The notes: generated from the letters alone by a model not told the origin. A DNA stretch of 64,000 nt from Pseudomonas sp. GM50 (GCF_000282375.1 NZ_AKJK01000100.1:62001-126000); one strand, 5' to 3'; positions 51,879 to 61,294 are shown, numbered from the stretch's first letter. Numbers and translations are program-made.

Positions 51879-51949
51879 CTCTTCGCGGGCAAGCCTCGCT
51901 CCTACGGGATCGCGCAAGACCTGTAGGAGCGAGGCTTGCCCGCGAAGAC
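51879..51949. repeat. REP/BIME overlapping the 3' end of kguK
   Basis: CTTCGCGGGCAAGCCTCGCT...CCTACG, short centre, CTGTAGGAGCGAGGCTTGCC...GCGAAG. The right half is translated as the kguK C terminus. Confidence 0.9.
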
Positions 51950-52888
51950 GGCCTCAAATTCAGCATCCATTTCGGCCCGATCGGGCAACCCCTCCATATC
52001 CCCACGGCTCTGCACCGCGCGGCTGCCGATCCAGTTGGCACGCTGCACGGCTTGGGCAATGCAGTGGTTTTCCAGCAGGGCACTGATCAGGCCGACGGCA
52101 AACCCGTCGCCGGCACCGACCGTATCGACCACCGTTTCCACCGGCACGCCTGCAACGAAACCTTCATCCAGATGGGTTCGGTAATACGCGCCGTGCGGCC
52201 CTAGTTTGATCACCACGGCTTCAGCGCCTTGGTCGAGGTAAAACGCCGCGATGTCGGCGGGGTCTTCGAAACCGGTGAGCAAGCGTCCTTCGCTCAAACC
52301 CGGCAGCACCCAATGGGCGAGAGCGGCGAGGCGGTTGATCTCGGTGATCATCTGTTGCTCGCTGGCCCACAGACTCGGGCGCAGGTTCGGGTCGAACGAC
52401 ACGCTACGCCCGGCATTGCGCATGCGGATCATCAGTTCGAAAGACATTTCCCGGGCCGATGCCGACAGCGCCGGGGGAATGCCCGTGGCGTGCAGATGCC
52501 TGGCCTCGAGCAGTTGCGGCGCAATGGACTGCACCGACAAATGACTGGCGGCCGACCCGCGTCGGAAGTACTCGACAACCGGATCGCTGCCATCATCGCA
52601 GCGGGACTTGAGCTGAAAACCGGTGGGGTGCGCCGGGTCAATGTCGATGTTGCTGCAATCCAGGCCTTCTTTCTCCAGCGTATCGATGACGAACCGACCC
52701 AGAGAGTCAGCACCCACCCGGCTCAGCCAGGCGACGTTAAGCCCCAACCGCGACAAGCCAATGGCGACATTACTGTCGGCGCCGGCAATGCGCTTGTGGA
52801 AGTGGCCGACGTCAGCCAGTTCACCGTTCTGCTCGGCGACGAACATCGCCATGGTTTCACCGAACGACAGAATATCGATCTCAGACAT
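51902..52888 (-). CDS. kguK: 2-ketogluconate kinase
   Basis: 328-aa PfkB-family sugar kinase. LSFGETMAMFVAEQNGELAD, GADSNVAIGLSRLGLNVAWL, VKLGPHGAYYR and DTVGAGDGFAVGLISALL (catalytic Asp and anion hole). Phosphorylates 2-ketogluconate. Overlaps kguE by 8 bp. The last about 15 residues (FAGKPRSYRSCAIP) are encoded by a REP element, so the native C terminus has been replaced; the catalytic part is intact. Confidence 0.88.
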   Translation of the reverse strand: MSEIDILSFGETMAMFVAEQNGELADVGHFHKRIAGADSNVAIGLSRLGLNVAWLSRVGADSLGRFVIDTLEKEGLDCSNIDIDPAHPTGFQLKSRCDDGSDPVVEYFRRGSAASHLSVQSIAPQLLEARHLHATGIPPALSASAREMSFELMIRMRNAGRSVSFDPNLRPSLWASEQQMITEINRLAALAHWVLPGLSEGRLLTGFEDPADIAAFYLDQGAEAVVIKLGPHGAYYRTHLDEGFVAGVPVETVVDTVGAGDGFAVGLISALLENHCIAQAVQRANWIGSRAVQSRGDMEGLPDRAEMDAEFEAVFAGKPRSYRSCAIP

Positions 52889-53663
52889 GAGCAGGCTCCA
52901 GGCGGGATTGACCGAGGCGGGCGAGGGTGGCGACGTGCTCGGTAGTCAACTGCACCAGGTCATCGCCTTGCAGCGGATACTCCGCCGCGCGCATCACGCC
53001 TTGATCCATGTGCCGTAGCAGTTGACCCCACAGATGCAGGTCGCTGGCGGCCGGCGGCACCGCTACCAATTTGCCGTCGGCCCGGCGAGCCACCGCTTTG
53101 CAGTGCACGTAACCGACGTGTCGGCCGAGTAAGCGCGCGGCACTGGCGGCGGACTGGTCATGCCATTGCCAGTTGCCGATGTCGAAGGTCATTTTGATCG
53201 GCAGCTGATGTTGTTCGACGTCGGCGAAGAAACGCTGGAACGGTTCGATGCGACCGCCGTGCAAGGTCTGGTCGTTTTCCACCAGCAGCTGCACCGGGCT
53301 CTGTTGCAACTGCAGCGCCAGTGTTTGCAGATCGTTGTTGTCGGTGAAATAGCCCAGGGAGACTTTCAGCCATTTGGCGCCGAATGCCTCGGCGCGCTTC
53401 AGGGTCGAGAGCAGTTCAGGATTGGGGGCCGACTGCCCGGCCAGCCACAATTCCATCGGTGAGGAATAGACGCTTTCGAGCCCCAGGGCCTGGCTGGCGT
53501 CGGCCAGTTGCGTGGGGCTTTCAAGGGTCAGCAACTCTTCGCGCCATTCGATGCGCGTGGCGCCAGCGGCGGCCAACACGCCGATAAACGAGCCCTGACC
53601 GCGTTCACGAACAAGGTCGGCGCCGTAGCTGGAAAGGCTGATGGAAACGGGTGGTTTGTTCAT
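52881..53663 (-). CDS. kguE: kgu operon TIM-barrel protein
   Basis: 260-aa xylose-isomerase-like TIM barrel (sugar phosphate isomerase/epimerase family): ISLSSYGADLVRERGQGSF, TRIEWREELL, WLKVSLGYFTDN, LLVENDQTLHGGRI, MTFDIGNWQW, YVHCKAV. First gene of kguEKTD; exact reaction in the pathway is not established. A PtxS operator lies 14 bp upstream of its start. Confidence 0.85.
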   Translation of the reverse strand: MNKPPVSISLSSYGADLVRERGQGSFIGVLAAAGATRIEWREELLTLESPTQLADASQALGLESVYSSPMELWLAGQSAPNPELLSTLKRAEAFGAKWLKVSLGYFTDNNDLQTLALQLQQSPVQLLVENDQTLHGGRIEPFQRFFADVEQHQLPIKMTFDIGNWQWHDQSAASAARLLGRHVGYVHCKAVARRADGKLVAVPPAASDLHLWGQLLRHMDQGVMRAAEYPLQGDDLVQLTTEHVATLARLGQSRLEPAHV

Positions 53664-53676
53664 TGTTCTACACCTC

Positions 53677-53690
53677 TGAAACCGGTTTCA
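53677..53690. promoter_or_regulatory. PtxS operator of kguEKTD
   Basis: Perfect palindrome TGAAACC-GGTTTCA, 14 bp upstream of kguE; identical to the site at 54904. It is the sequence reported for PtxS in pseudomonads. Confidence 0.85.
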
Positions 53691-53738
53691 TTTTTGGTCA
53701 AAAAAATATTGATGTGAGTTATGTGGTGATCTTTGGGG

Positions 53739-53822
53739 CCTCTTCGCGGGCAAGCCTCGCTCCTACAGGGATCTGTGGCGTTCACAAAACCGTAGGAGCG
53801 AGGCTTGCCCGCGAAGAGGCCC
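53739..53822. repeat. REP/BIME, TGTAGGAGCGAGGCTTGCCCGC family
   Basis: Inverted pair between ptxS and kguE with a short centre containing GTGGCGTTCACAAAAC, almost as at 49409-49490. Confidence 0.9.
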
Positions 53823-53828
53823 GAATAT

Positions 53829-54854
53829 TCACCGAAGATTCCCCAGGGTTGACCCCCGAACAATCAACCGCGCCGGAAAATCCAGGGTCCGCACCGGCCC
53901 GTCATCCCCGCGCAGTCGCTTGAGCAAACACTCAAACGCACTCGCCCCAATCTCCGCCGTCGGCTGGGCCAGCGCGGTAATCCCGTTCCCCACCAGCGGA
54001 TACCAATCCAGATCATCCAGGGCAATCAACCCGACATCCTCGAACAGATTGCACTTCAACTCACGCAACGAATGAGTGCTGGCCAGCGCGGCGATACCGT
54101 TGGCGCAAAACAGTGCTTTCGGACCAGGGCCAGGAGTTTGCAGAAAGGTTTTCAAACGAGCGGTCAGATCGCCGCCAGTTTCAACCACCGCCCCCGAGAG
54201 CGCCGGACGCTGCTCGATCTGCGCCTTGAAACTGCTGACCCGCTCGATCCGCGAACTGGTGCCGTCATACGGCTCGGTCACCAACAGCACATCGCGATAA
54301 CCGCGTTCTTCAAGGTGGGCAACCGCCATCTCGACGGCGGCCGGATTGTCCAGCCCCACCAGATCGCTATCGAGCTGCTCGACCTTGCGATCCACCAGCA
54401 CCATGGGCATTTCTTGATGTAACTCGCGCAGCTCATCGCGGTGATGGCCGAGGGTGTTCACGATCAAGCCTTCGATGTTGTACGAACGCAGCAACGCCAA
54501 GTGCTGGCGCTCCTGCTCATCATCGCGATCGGTGTTGCACACCACCAGGCTGTAACCGTGCTGACGGCAGGCGGTTTCCACCCCGTGCATCACGGCAATC
54601 GAATAAGGGTTACGGATATCGGCCACCAGCATACCGATCAGACGCGTGCGCCCACGTTTCAGGCCGCGGGCCATCTGGTTCGGGCGATAGCCCAATTCGC
54701 TGATCGCCTGCTCGATGCGCAAGGCAATGGCATCGGAGAGCAGGGCACGGTCGTCGCCAATGAAGCGCGAGACGCTGGCCTTGGACACGCCGGCGTGTTC
54801 GGCGACGTCGAGCATGGTCACGCGGCTGCGTTGGGCGGCGGAGAAGTCGTTCAT
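53829..54854 (-). CDS. ptxS: LacI-type repressor of 2-ketogluconate utilisation
   Basis: 341 aa. LacI HTH at the N terminus (VTMLDVAEHAGVSKASVSRF), hinge, periplasmic-binding-like effector domain (LIGMLVADIRNPYSIAVMHG, YSLVVCNTDRDDEQE, VGLIALDDLDWYPLVGNGIT). Its position beside kguEKTD and the two TGAAACCGGTTTCA sites identify it as PtxS, released from DNA by 2-ketogluconate. The second operator lies 50 bp upstream of its own start. Confidence 0.9.
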   Translation of the reverse strand: MNDFSAAQRSRVTMLDVAEHAGVSKASVSRFIGDDRALLSDAIALRIEQAISELGYRPNQMARGLKRGRTRLIGMLVADIRNPYSIAVMHGVETACRQHGYSLVVCNTDRDDEQERQHLALLRSYNIEGLIVNTLGHHRDELRELHQEMPMVLVDRKVEQLDSDLVGLDNPAAVEMAVAHLEERGYRDVLLVTEPYDGTSSRIERVSSFKAQIEQRPALSGAVVETGGDLTARLKTFLQTPGPGPKALFCANGIAALASTHSLRELKCNLFEDVGLIALDDLDWYPLVGNGITALAQPTAEIGASAFECLLKRLRGDDGPVRTLDFPARLIVRGSTLGNLR

Positions 54855-54903
54855 GTTGGGCGACCTTGTTATTGGAATTATCAGGAGTCCAGTAATGTAA
54901 GCC

Positions 54904-54917
54904 TGAAACCGGTTTCA
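54904..54917. promoter_or_regulatory. PtxS operator of ptxS
   Basis: TGAAACC-GGTTTCA, identical to the kguE operator, upstream of ptxS. Confidence 0.85.
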
Positions 54918-55006
54918 TGAAGCACCAAATGCAAGGCCTGCGTCAAGTCGTCGCGGGATGATGCCAACCTGAACTGCCGTCACAATCCGACGAACGGCAT
55001 TTATAC

Positions 55007-55022
55007 CTGTCAGATCTGACAG
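55007..55022. promoter_or_regulatory. LuxR-type box 1, upstream of the 273-aa gene
   Basis: Perfect 16-bp palindrome CTGTCAGATCTGACAG, context ACCTGTCAGATCTGACAGTA, matching NNCT-N12-AGNN of las/lux boxes. Ends 103 bp before the ATG at 55126. Two similar sites occur at 61832 and 62144. Confidence 0.65.
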
Positions 55023-55125
55023 TAGCCAATAAGAACACCCTCGGCGCCTAATCGATATCAAAGGACTGTGTGTTTTCAAGAGCGTGGGCATTAGCAACTT
55101 GTGCCATTCACTGAGGAATTTCCAG

Positions 55126-55947
55126 ATGTCTATGGGCACTCAATCGACTGAAGAAAAATGTTCGCCCACGGCAAGCGAAGCATTGGCGGTTGAGATCACC
55201 GTGGATGGCGTTACAGATCCTGACGGCCTCATCCCTCTGCCGATTCTGATTAGCGGCACCATTGCCCGAATACCACGCTGGGCTGAAACGTCGTTTGATG
55301 ACCATCTCGAAGTGTTTTGGCTTCAGGATGGCAGGGAGGAACTCCTGTTTGAGGACGAGTACCCGACGGGAATCGTTCCGCTGGAGATTGAAGTACCGAT
55401 CCCGGCATCACGGATGGCCATGAATGGCATTGCATTGCTTTATTACATTGTGACTGCGTTCGGGATGCCCGATCCATCGCCGCGCAAACAATTGATTATC
55501 GATCACACTCAAGGACCTGAAGAGATACTTGTGAAGGCCATTTTTACCAACTTGACGGGAAATGGGTACTACAATTGCTTAACTCTTCCACCCTTGACAT
55601 CGGGCATTATCATAATTATTCCAGCGCAGCCATTATCTCGTCCAGGTGATCAATTTTTCCTTCGCTTACAGGGCTATCGAACACTTAACGGGTCCCCAGG
55701 GGAAGATGGAAAAGACATAGTGCCAGAGGCGGTGGATACATTCGCCAGAGACTTGAATGCTAAGGAAGTTGCAGAAGGCTTTACTGAACTTGTGCCTTTT
55801 TCCCCCTGCATAGCGCCATTGCTCTATGACGACTCAATTACGGCGATCTATACCATTGCCAGGGGAGGTCGAATAATTGGAAGGTCTCGAGCCGCTCTGG
55901 CAAGGATAGATAGAGGTATTCCTGGCGACGCACCTTGTTACTCGTAA
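55126..55947 (+). CDS. Ig-like hypothetical protein (short)
   Basis: 273 aa, no signal peptide or membrane segment. Two predicted beta-sandwich units: about residues 20-135 (VEITVDGVTDPDGLIPLPIL, HLEVFWLQDGREELLFEDEY, LEIEVPIPASRMAMNGIALL, YYIVTAFGMPDPSPRKQLII) and 136-273. Strand patterns and the aromatic 'LYYIVT...G...PSP...IDH' ending match units in the 684-aa protein downstream, so they are family members. GAGGAATTTCCAG precedes ATG 55126; MGTQ at 55132 is an alternative. Its promoter region holds LuxR-type box 1. No known family was recognised. Confidence 0.6.
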   Translation: MSMGTQSTEEKCSPTASEALAVEITVDGVTDPDGLIPLPILISGTIARIPRWAETSFDDHLEVFWLQDGREELLFEDEYPTGIVPLEIEVPIPASRMAMNGIALLYYIVTAFGMPDPSPRKQLIIDHTQGPEEILVKAIFTNLTGNGYYNCLTLPPLTSGIIIIIPAQPLSRPGDQFFLRLQGYRTLNGSPGEDGKDIVPEAVDTFARDLNAKEVAEGFTELVPFSPCIAPLLYDDSITAIYTIARGGRIIGRSRAALARIDRGIPGDAPCYS

Positions 55948-56159
55948 ACAGTTTGTAGACGTTTCATTAGTGTGTTGGTGGCCAAAATTTAATGAGTATA
56001 TAGCAAAGCACCATGAGCAATAAGCAAAGGGAAGTTTTTCATATTTGCTGATTCAGTCTGTGTTTTAACATTGCTTTCGCAGGAAAGCGGGCAAGTAGCT
56101 GTCGGGCTGATGGAGCAGGTCAAGCCATTTGGCTTAATGCGTAAAAGGAGAGCGTTAAA

Positions 56160-58214
56160 ATGACTGCTAAAGAAAATACGGAAAATGATGATGAACGCAA
56201 AACGACTCGAACTGGGCTTTTTGCCGATCCGCCGGAAATTGTCGGCCAGATTGCCGGCGACGGCAGAATCCTGTTGGCAGAGTTGAATAAGCCCGCTATC
56301 AAAGTGACGTTAACTGAACTCAAAGACGGATTGTTTGGTGGCGGCATAGCAATGGTCATGGGAAATAAGGCTGGGCAACCTGAAAAAGAACTCGGAAAGA
56401 TCAATATACCAGACGACTTTACAGACTTCTTTCCCGTTGATATCCCTGTGCTAAACAGTTTGATTCCAGATGACCCGGACATTCCGGGTCCAACGGAATA
56501 TTACTGTCGCTTCCATATCATCGATGGGCTTGGCATTGAAGACTCCTCGACCCCTACTACATTTTTTGTCGACAAGAATGCACCCTATTATGTAAAGAAA
56601 CCCTTCAGCAGAACGCCGCCGCCTTTCGCGATTTTTTTCAATCTGAATGTGGCTGGAGGGGAGGTGATTAACGAAGCCTGGGCCACTGCCAACTCTGGGG
56701 GGCTAGTGGTTCGCGTTGCAATAAACTACCCCAACCGTCAGGCCAATGATGAAATTACTTTTTGTATCGCTAATAGATCGGGCACGACCACAACCATGCC
56801 CGTCTTTTACCGCGGTCCGGTTACAGCTTCGGTGGATCCGCTTTTCGGAGAGTTCACGATTCCTCTCGTTGAGCTGAGGAAGCTTCCAAACGGAGGCTTG
56901 TTCCATCGCTATATGTGGCATGACGCGCCGAAAAACCCATCGCAGGACTCTGTTATCGCTGGCGCCCCCACGTTGCCGATCGCATTTCTGCCTCCCCCGG
57001 TGCTTAAGCCGCTTAGAGTTCCGGCGGCCGGCCCGGGTCATACGGAGGCCATCAGTCTTGGCACCTTTTTGCCTATTGGCACAGAGATTTTTGTCGAGAT
57101 CGACTATCCAGATAACGGAGATCCGAAAGACCTTATAACCGTGACAGTCAAGGGAGACAAAGAGGTAGTGCTAGGTAGTGAAGAATTAGGCTCTCCTCCC
57201 GATCCGTTCAAAATGAAACTTACCTACGACATTCTGGATGAAGTGACTCAAGGTGCTACGGGGGAGAAGACCGTAGAAATCGCTTACACGTTGAAACGCG
57301 GCGCAGATGCTGCAATCCCATATCCAGAAACGACAATATTTGTCAATTTTGTATTTCCGGGGATACCTCCTGATCTGTTGCCCGAACTGGACAACGATAA
57401 TCTGCTCCCGGTCGAAGTTCGCGGACGCGCGGGTGCTGGCGCCCCGAACCATCTGACAACGCTGGACATTAATCAGCCAATACGCTTCACCGCTACAAGG
57501 TGGGCAGGTGCGCCGAATCTAATAATGGATGCACTAATCACTTTCTACTGGGACGACAAGCCAGTAGGAACGAAGGAAATGAAAAATGCTGACGCAGCAG
57601 TCTTTATAGATGTTGAATACTCATTGATCTCGCCTACGGTGGGAAGCACCGAGTCTTATTACACCATTGAATACCCTGGTAATCCCAACATCATGCGGCA
57701 GTTGCCCAGGACTGACGTACTGGTCGAGACATTCGAGATCGCTCTGGATCCGCATAAAGGTCCATTTATTGTGCTGGGTGCCAAGCGGTATATCACCTGC
57801 AAAACAATGGTGCCTCGAACTGAAAACGCAGGGGTTACGACTGTACCTCCGCTCAAAGTGTCGGCGCCTGGCGGCCATCGCGATCTTCCGCCAGGAAGAC
57901 CGGTCACCATGAAAATGGTGGGCTGGAAGGAGGAAACGCCCGTCACCCCGATCACCGGCGCGACTTTCACCGAAGCTAAAAACATGCCGGTAGGAGGAGC
58001 CGATCTTGACTACGATTTGCCTTACAGCCTTTTCAAGCTGATTCAGCAGGAGACACCAGAAGGTTCTCCGGTCACCTTCTATTTTGCGCAGATTTGGTAC
58101 GAGATAGTGCTGGGTGGAACAACGTTCTCATCACCTAAAGAGATGCATCCTGTAAGGGTGCGTAATAGCAGTCTTGAGTACTGTGACGACTTGGGGGCGG
58201 GCAGTGACGGTTAA
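56160..58214 (+). CDS. Ig-like multi-domain hypothetical protein (long)
   Basis: 684 aa, no signal peptide. At least four repeated beta-sandwich units of about 130-160 aa. Each has an opening strand with a Pro-rich turn, a middle '...VEIDYP/VAINYP/FYWDD' strand and an end like 'TEYYCRFHIID', 'EKTVEIAYTLKRGA' or 'ESYYTIEYPG'. It resembles bacterial Ig-like arrays, but cytoplasmic targeting or a non-Sec export route would be required. AAAAGGAGAGCG RBS. It follows the 273-aa relative by 212 noncoding bp on the same strand and precedes the autotransporter. Function unknown. Confidence 0.6.
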   Translation: MTAKENTENDDERKTTRTGLFADPPEIVGQIAGDGRILLAELNKPAIKVTLTELKDGLFGGGIAMVMGNKAGQPEKELGKINIPDDFTDFFPVDIPVLNSLIPDDPDIPGPTEYYCRFHIIDGLGIEDSSTPTTFFVDKNAPYYVKKPFSRTPPPFAIFFNLNVAGGEVINEAWATANSGGLVVRVAINYPNRQANDEITFCIANRSGTTTTMPVFYRGPVTASVDPLFGEFTIPLVELRKLPNGGLFHRYMWHDAPKNPSQDSVIAGAPTLPIAFLPPPVLKPLRVPAAGPGHTEAISLGTFLPIGTEIFVEIDYPDNGDPKDLITVTVKGDKEVVLGSEELGSPPDPFKMKLTYDILDEVTQGATGEKTVEIAYTLKRGADAAIPYPETTIFVNFVFPGIPPDLLPELDNDNLLPVEVRGRAGAGAPNHLTTLDINQPIRFTATRWAGAPNLIMDALITFYWDDKPVGTKEMKNADAAVFIDVEYSLISPTVGSTESYYTIEYPGNPNIMRQLPRTDVLVETFEIALDPHKGPFIVLGAKRYITCKTMVPRTENAGVTTVPPLKVSAPGGHRDLPPGRPVTMKMVGWKEETPVTPITGATFTEAKNMPVGGADLDYDLPYSLFKLIQQETPEGSPVTFYFAQIWYEIVLGGTTFSSPKEMHPVRVRNSSLEYCDDLGAGSDG

Positions 58215-58468
58215 TTAGCGGTTGGGCACCCAATCAATATGACTGACAAGATTTATGTTGGTTGGGTGTGATTTTGCCTACGGATTTTTACGATGAAGGC
58301 CACCAGAGATGAGTGTTCTGGAGACTTGTCCGTCGATATATGAAGATTAGTCCTACAGAGAAGTAACGGTTTCGCCTGTAGTCTTCGGCGCGCTTTCCAT
58401 ATTTATTGTCCGACGCTGGATTCGAGCTATTTCTTCTTTGGCGCTGGATATTACTAAGGGCTACTCGC

Positions 58469-61009
58469 ATGCGTACCACGCCATCATTCAAATTCGACAT
58501 TTTGGGTAATAAATGGGGGATTCCTTCCTTCACGCTGCTGATGTTGTCTGTCTCTGCCACTCACGCCGGTGTTCTGAATCCAGGGCAAAGCCAGACGATT
58601 GATAGCACCACTCCGTTTGAATCCTGGACGTTGAACCCAGGCTCCGAGCTGATTGCCAATGATGCACTCACTGGTGATATCGGAGCGGTAGGGGCGACGC
58701 TCGTGGTCAATGGGGGAAGCAATCAACAGATTGGTCTTGAACGACTGTCGGTCATGAACATGGTCGGGGGGACTGTTGAAAATACGTCGGGTTCCGGCGC
58801 GGCGATCCGCCTTGCCAGTAGCAGTGCGCAGATCACCAACAGCACAGTGACGAGCAATGCTACAGGCCTGTTATTGACACGTAACATTCAGGATCAATCC
58901 GGCTCCAGCGTGAAGTTGGTGAACAGCACCGTGACGGCTTCCAGTGTGGGGGCGCAGGTCAACGGTCTTGGTGTGCTCGATTTGATTGACAGTACCATCA
59001 ACGCTACTGGTGCGACGTCGGACGGTGTCAGACTCCTGAATGGATCACTCTCGGCGATAAATAGCTCTATCAGCGGAGGAGACGCTGGTTTGCGCATCGG
59101 GAGCGAACCCGCTCGCGGGGAAGTTTCAACGGTAGTCCTGGATAACTCACGGATTGAAGGTCGAACTGGCCCCGCGATCTCTACCAGCTTGTTGAATTTG
59201 CAAGGCGCAAAGGCCAGCATTTATGTGCTGAACGGTTCCACATTGGTGGCAGGTAACGGCAACATATTGGAGATTAACAATGGGGCAACCGTCGGGCTCA
59301 CCGTTGACCGCAGTTCACTTGTGGGTAATGTGGTGGTCGACTCCGGCAGCGCAGCCAGCACCCGTTTTCAAAATGGCGCCTCATTGACCGGTAATTTGCA
59401 AAACGTCGTTCAGGCCACACTCGATACTCAAAGCATTATGACCGGTGATGTACTAGCACAAGCCGGCAGTGGTGCTGCGGTAATGATCGACAATGGCGCT
59501 GTACTCAAGGGTAATGTGAACAAGGTCCTCAGTCTTTCGCTGGATCATGGTGGCAGCATGACTGGTGATGTCCTGACTGATATCGCTGGCACGGTCGTGC
59601 TGGACAATGGATCCACGCTAACTGGCCGAATTGATAATTCAACGGCTGTTCAAATCAGCAATGCTGGCCAGTGGGTGACCACAGGTAACAGCTCGGTGCA
59701 AAACCTGGCGCTTGAAGCCGGCGTTGTTCGCCTGGGGGATAAAGATGCTTTCCACCAACTGGATGTGGAGAATCTGTCGGGCAAGGGCATCTTCATCATG
59801 CACGCCGACGTGGATATCGACCGTACCGATTTCCTGAATGTCACGAAGAATGCCAGTGGTGAGCACACCCTTCAGGTGACGGCGAGTGGCACCAATCCGG
59901 CGAGTCCCGATGTGGTGAAGATCGGTAACATTGCTGGCGGCGATGCGAGCTTCGCCTTGAGTGGTCTGGTCGATGCAGGCTCACGCACTTATGGCTTGTT
60001 GAGGGAGGGTGAGGGACTGTTCCTTCAACCCAATCAGACTGTCAGTACGTCCACCAATGCGGTGCTGGCTATTGCAGGCAGCGCGCCGAGCATCTTGTAT
60101 GGGGAAATGACCACACTCAACAGTCGCCTGGGTGATCGCCGTCTTGGTAGTGGTGGTGAAGATACATCGACCATGGCACGAAGCGATGCCTCGGTGAAAA
60201 ACCTGAGCAACAGTGTATGGATGCGTACCTACGGCAACCAGTACAACGTTGCCAACGCTTACGGTGGTGGTTACACCCAGAACCAACAAGGTTTCGCGCT
60301 GGGTGCCGATACTCAAGCGCAACTCGGTGGTCAGCAATGGCTAATCGGGGCGTTCGTGGGATCGGGGCGCACCGACATAGACCTCAAAAACGGTTCCACG
60401 GCAACGGTGGACAGCCTCAATGCGGGTATCTATGGCACGTTGCTCGACATAGCCAGTGGCATGTATGTGGACGTGGTGGGCAAGGTCAACCAGTTTGACA
60501 ACAAGGCCAAGGTCACGATGAGTGACGGCACCCGCAGCAAAGGTAACTATAAAAATCGGGGAGTCAGTGCAACTGTGGAAGTGGGCAAACACATTCGTTT
60601 TGATAACGGTAACTTTATTGAACCGTTTGCTCAGATGGGTCTTGCGGCAGTCGAGGGCAAACAATACCGGATGGATAATGGCCTGGAGGTTGATGCGGAT
60701 GCTGCGCGCTCACTGCTGGGTAAAGTGGGGATGACCGTGGGCCGTGAGATCGCTCTGGATAACGGCAGCAAACTACAACCAAGGGTGCGAATGGCAATAG
60801 GGCACGAATTTGTAAAAAGTAACGATGTGCAGGTTAATGATGATGACTTTAACAGTGACCCTTCCAGTACCAGCCTTGAATATACAGTGGGAATGAACTG
60901 GATCCCGGCGCAGAAGAACTGGCAGGTCTATGGCGAATTGGGGGGTAGTAAAGGTAATACTATCGATCAGAACTGGAGTGGTAGTGTGGGCTTAAGCTAC
61001 AACTTTTAA
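58469..61009 (+). CDS. pertactin-type autotransporter
   Basis: 846-aa type V secreted protein. Signal peptide of about 33 residues with an N-terminal extension (MRTTPSFKFDILGNKWGIPS, then FTLLMLSVSATHA). Passenger (about 35-590) is a Ser/Thr/Asn-rich beta-helix with pertactin-like repeats (NSTVTSNATGL, NSTVTASSVGAQV, DSTINATGATSDG, then MTGDVLAQAGSG and MTGDVLTDIAG). Autochaperone-like region LSGKGIFIMHADVDIDRTDF, then the 12-strand translocator from about residue 590 (VWMRTYGNQYNVANAYGGGY) ending in aromatic SGSVGLSYNF. Adhesin or surface function likely; no catalytic triad or RGD motif seen. Confidence 0.88.
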   Translation: MRTTPSFKFDILGNKWGIPSFTLLMLSVSATHAGVLNPGQSQTIDSTTPFESWTLNPGSELIANDALTGDIGAVGATLVVNGGSNQQIGLERLSVMNMVGGTVENTSGSGAAIRLASSSAQITNSTVTSNATGLLLTRNIQDQSGSSVKLVNSTVTASSVGAQVNGLGVLDLIDSTINATGATSDGVRLLNGSLSAINSSISGGDAGLRIGSEPARGEVSTVVLDNSRIEGRTGPAISTSLLNLQGAKASIYVLNGSTLVAGNGNILEINNGATVGLTVDRSSLVGNVVVDSGSAASTRFQNGASLTGNLQNVVQATLDTQSIMTGDVLAQAGSGAAVMIDNGAVLKGNVNKVLSLSLDHGGSMTGDVLTDIAGTVVLDNGSTLTGRIDNSTAVQISNAGQWVTTGNSSVQNLALEAGVVRLGDKDAFHQLDVENLSGKGIFIMHADVDIDRTDFLNVTKNASGEHTLQVTASGTNPASPDVVKIGNIAGGDASFALSGLVDAGSRTYGLLREGEGLFLQPNQTVSTSTNAVLAIAGSAPSILYGEMTTLNSRLGDRRLGSGGEDTSTMARSDASVKNLSNSVWMRTYGNQYNVANAYGGGYTQNQQGFALGADTQAQLGGQQWLIGAFVGSGRTDIDLKNGSTATVDSLNAGIYGTLLDIASGMYVDVVGKVNQFDNKAKVTMSDGTRSKGNYKNRGVSATVEVGKHIRFDNGNFIEPFAQMGLAAVEGKQYRMDNGLEVDADAARSLLGKVGMTVGREIALDNGSKLQPRVRMAIGHEFVKSNDVQVNDDDFNSDPSSTSLEYTVGMNWIPAQKNWQVYGELGGSKGNTIDQNWSGSVGLSYNF

Positions 61010-61035
61010 TCGCGGCTTTCAGCTGCCGAAACTAA

Positions 61036-61066
61036 AACTCCCCGACTAATCTCAGGGTGTTTTTTT
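61036..61066 (+). terminator. autotransporter terminator
   Basis: AACTCCCCGA/TCAGGGTGTT imperfect stem (8 of 10 pairs) followed by TTTTTTT. The intron remnant begins right behind it. Confidence 0.6.
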
Positions 61067-61069
61067 GTG

Positions 61070-61294
61070 GTGCGCCCAGCATCGGCGCAATCTTGTTGGT
61101 GAAAGTCCCGCCGTGAGCTGACCGCAGCGAACGAAGTGAAGCGCAACTGCATGAGGGCGACCGAGTGTGGGGAGCAAGCGTGAATCGAAGCCGTGATGGG
61201 ACTGGTGCGGCTCTAATAACCTCAATCTCTCGAACCGCCCGGTGCGGACCCGCATGCCAGGGGAGCGGCCTATGAAGGCCGCCCCTATGCCGAT
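61070..61294 (+). mobile_element. ORF-less group II intron remnant
   Basis: Starts GTGCGCCCAGCA, the 5' end of many bacterial group II introns, and continues with GTGAAAGTCCCGCCGTGAGC, GCAACTGCATGAGGGCGACC and GTGTGGGGAGCAAGCG, typical of domain I. The end GAACCGCCCGGTGCGGACCC then GCATGCCAGGG resembles domain V, followed by a domain VI-like hairpin GGAGCGGCC/GGCCGCCCC and terminal CCGAT. At about 225 bp it lacks the reverse transcriptase and much of the ribozyme, so it is a deletion derivative. It sits directly behind a terminator, as class C introns do. No protein gene is in 61010-61306. Confidence 0.7.
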
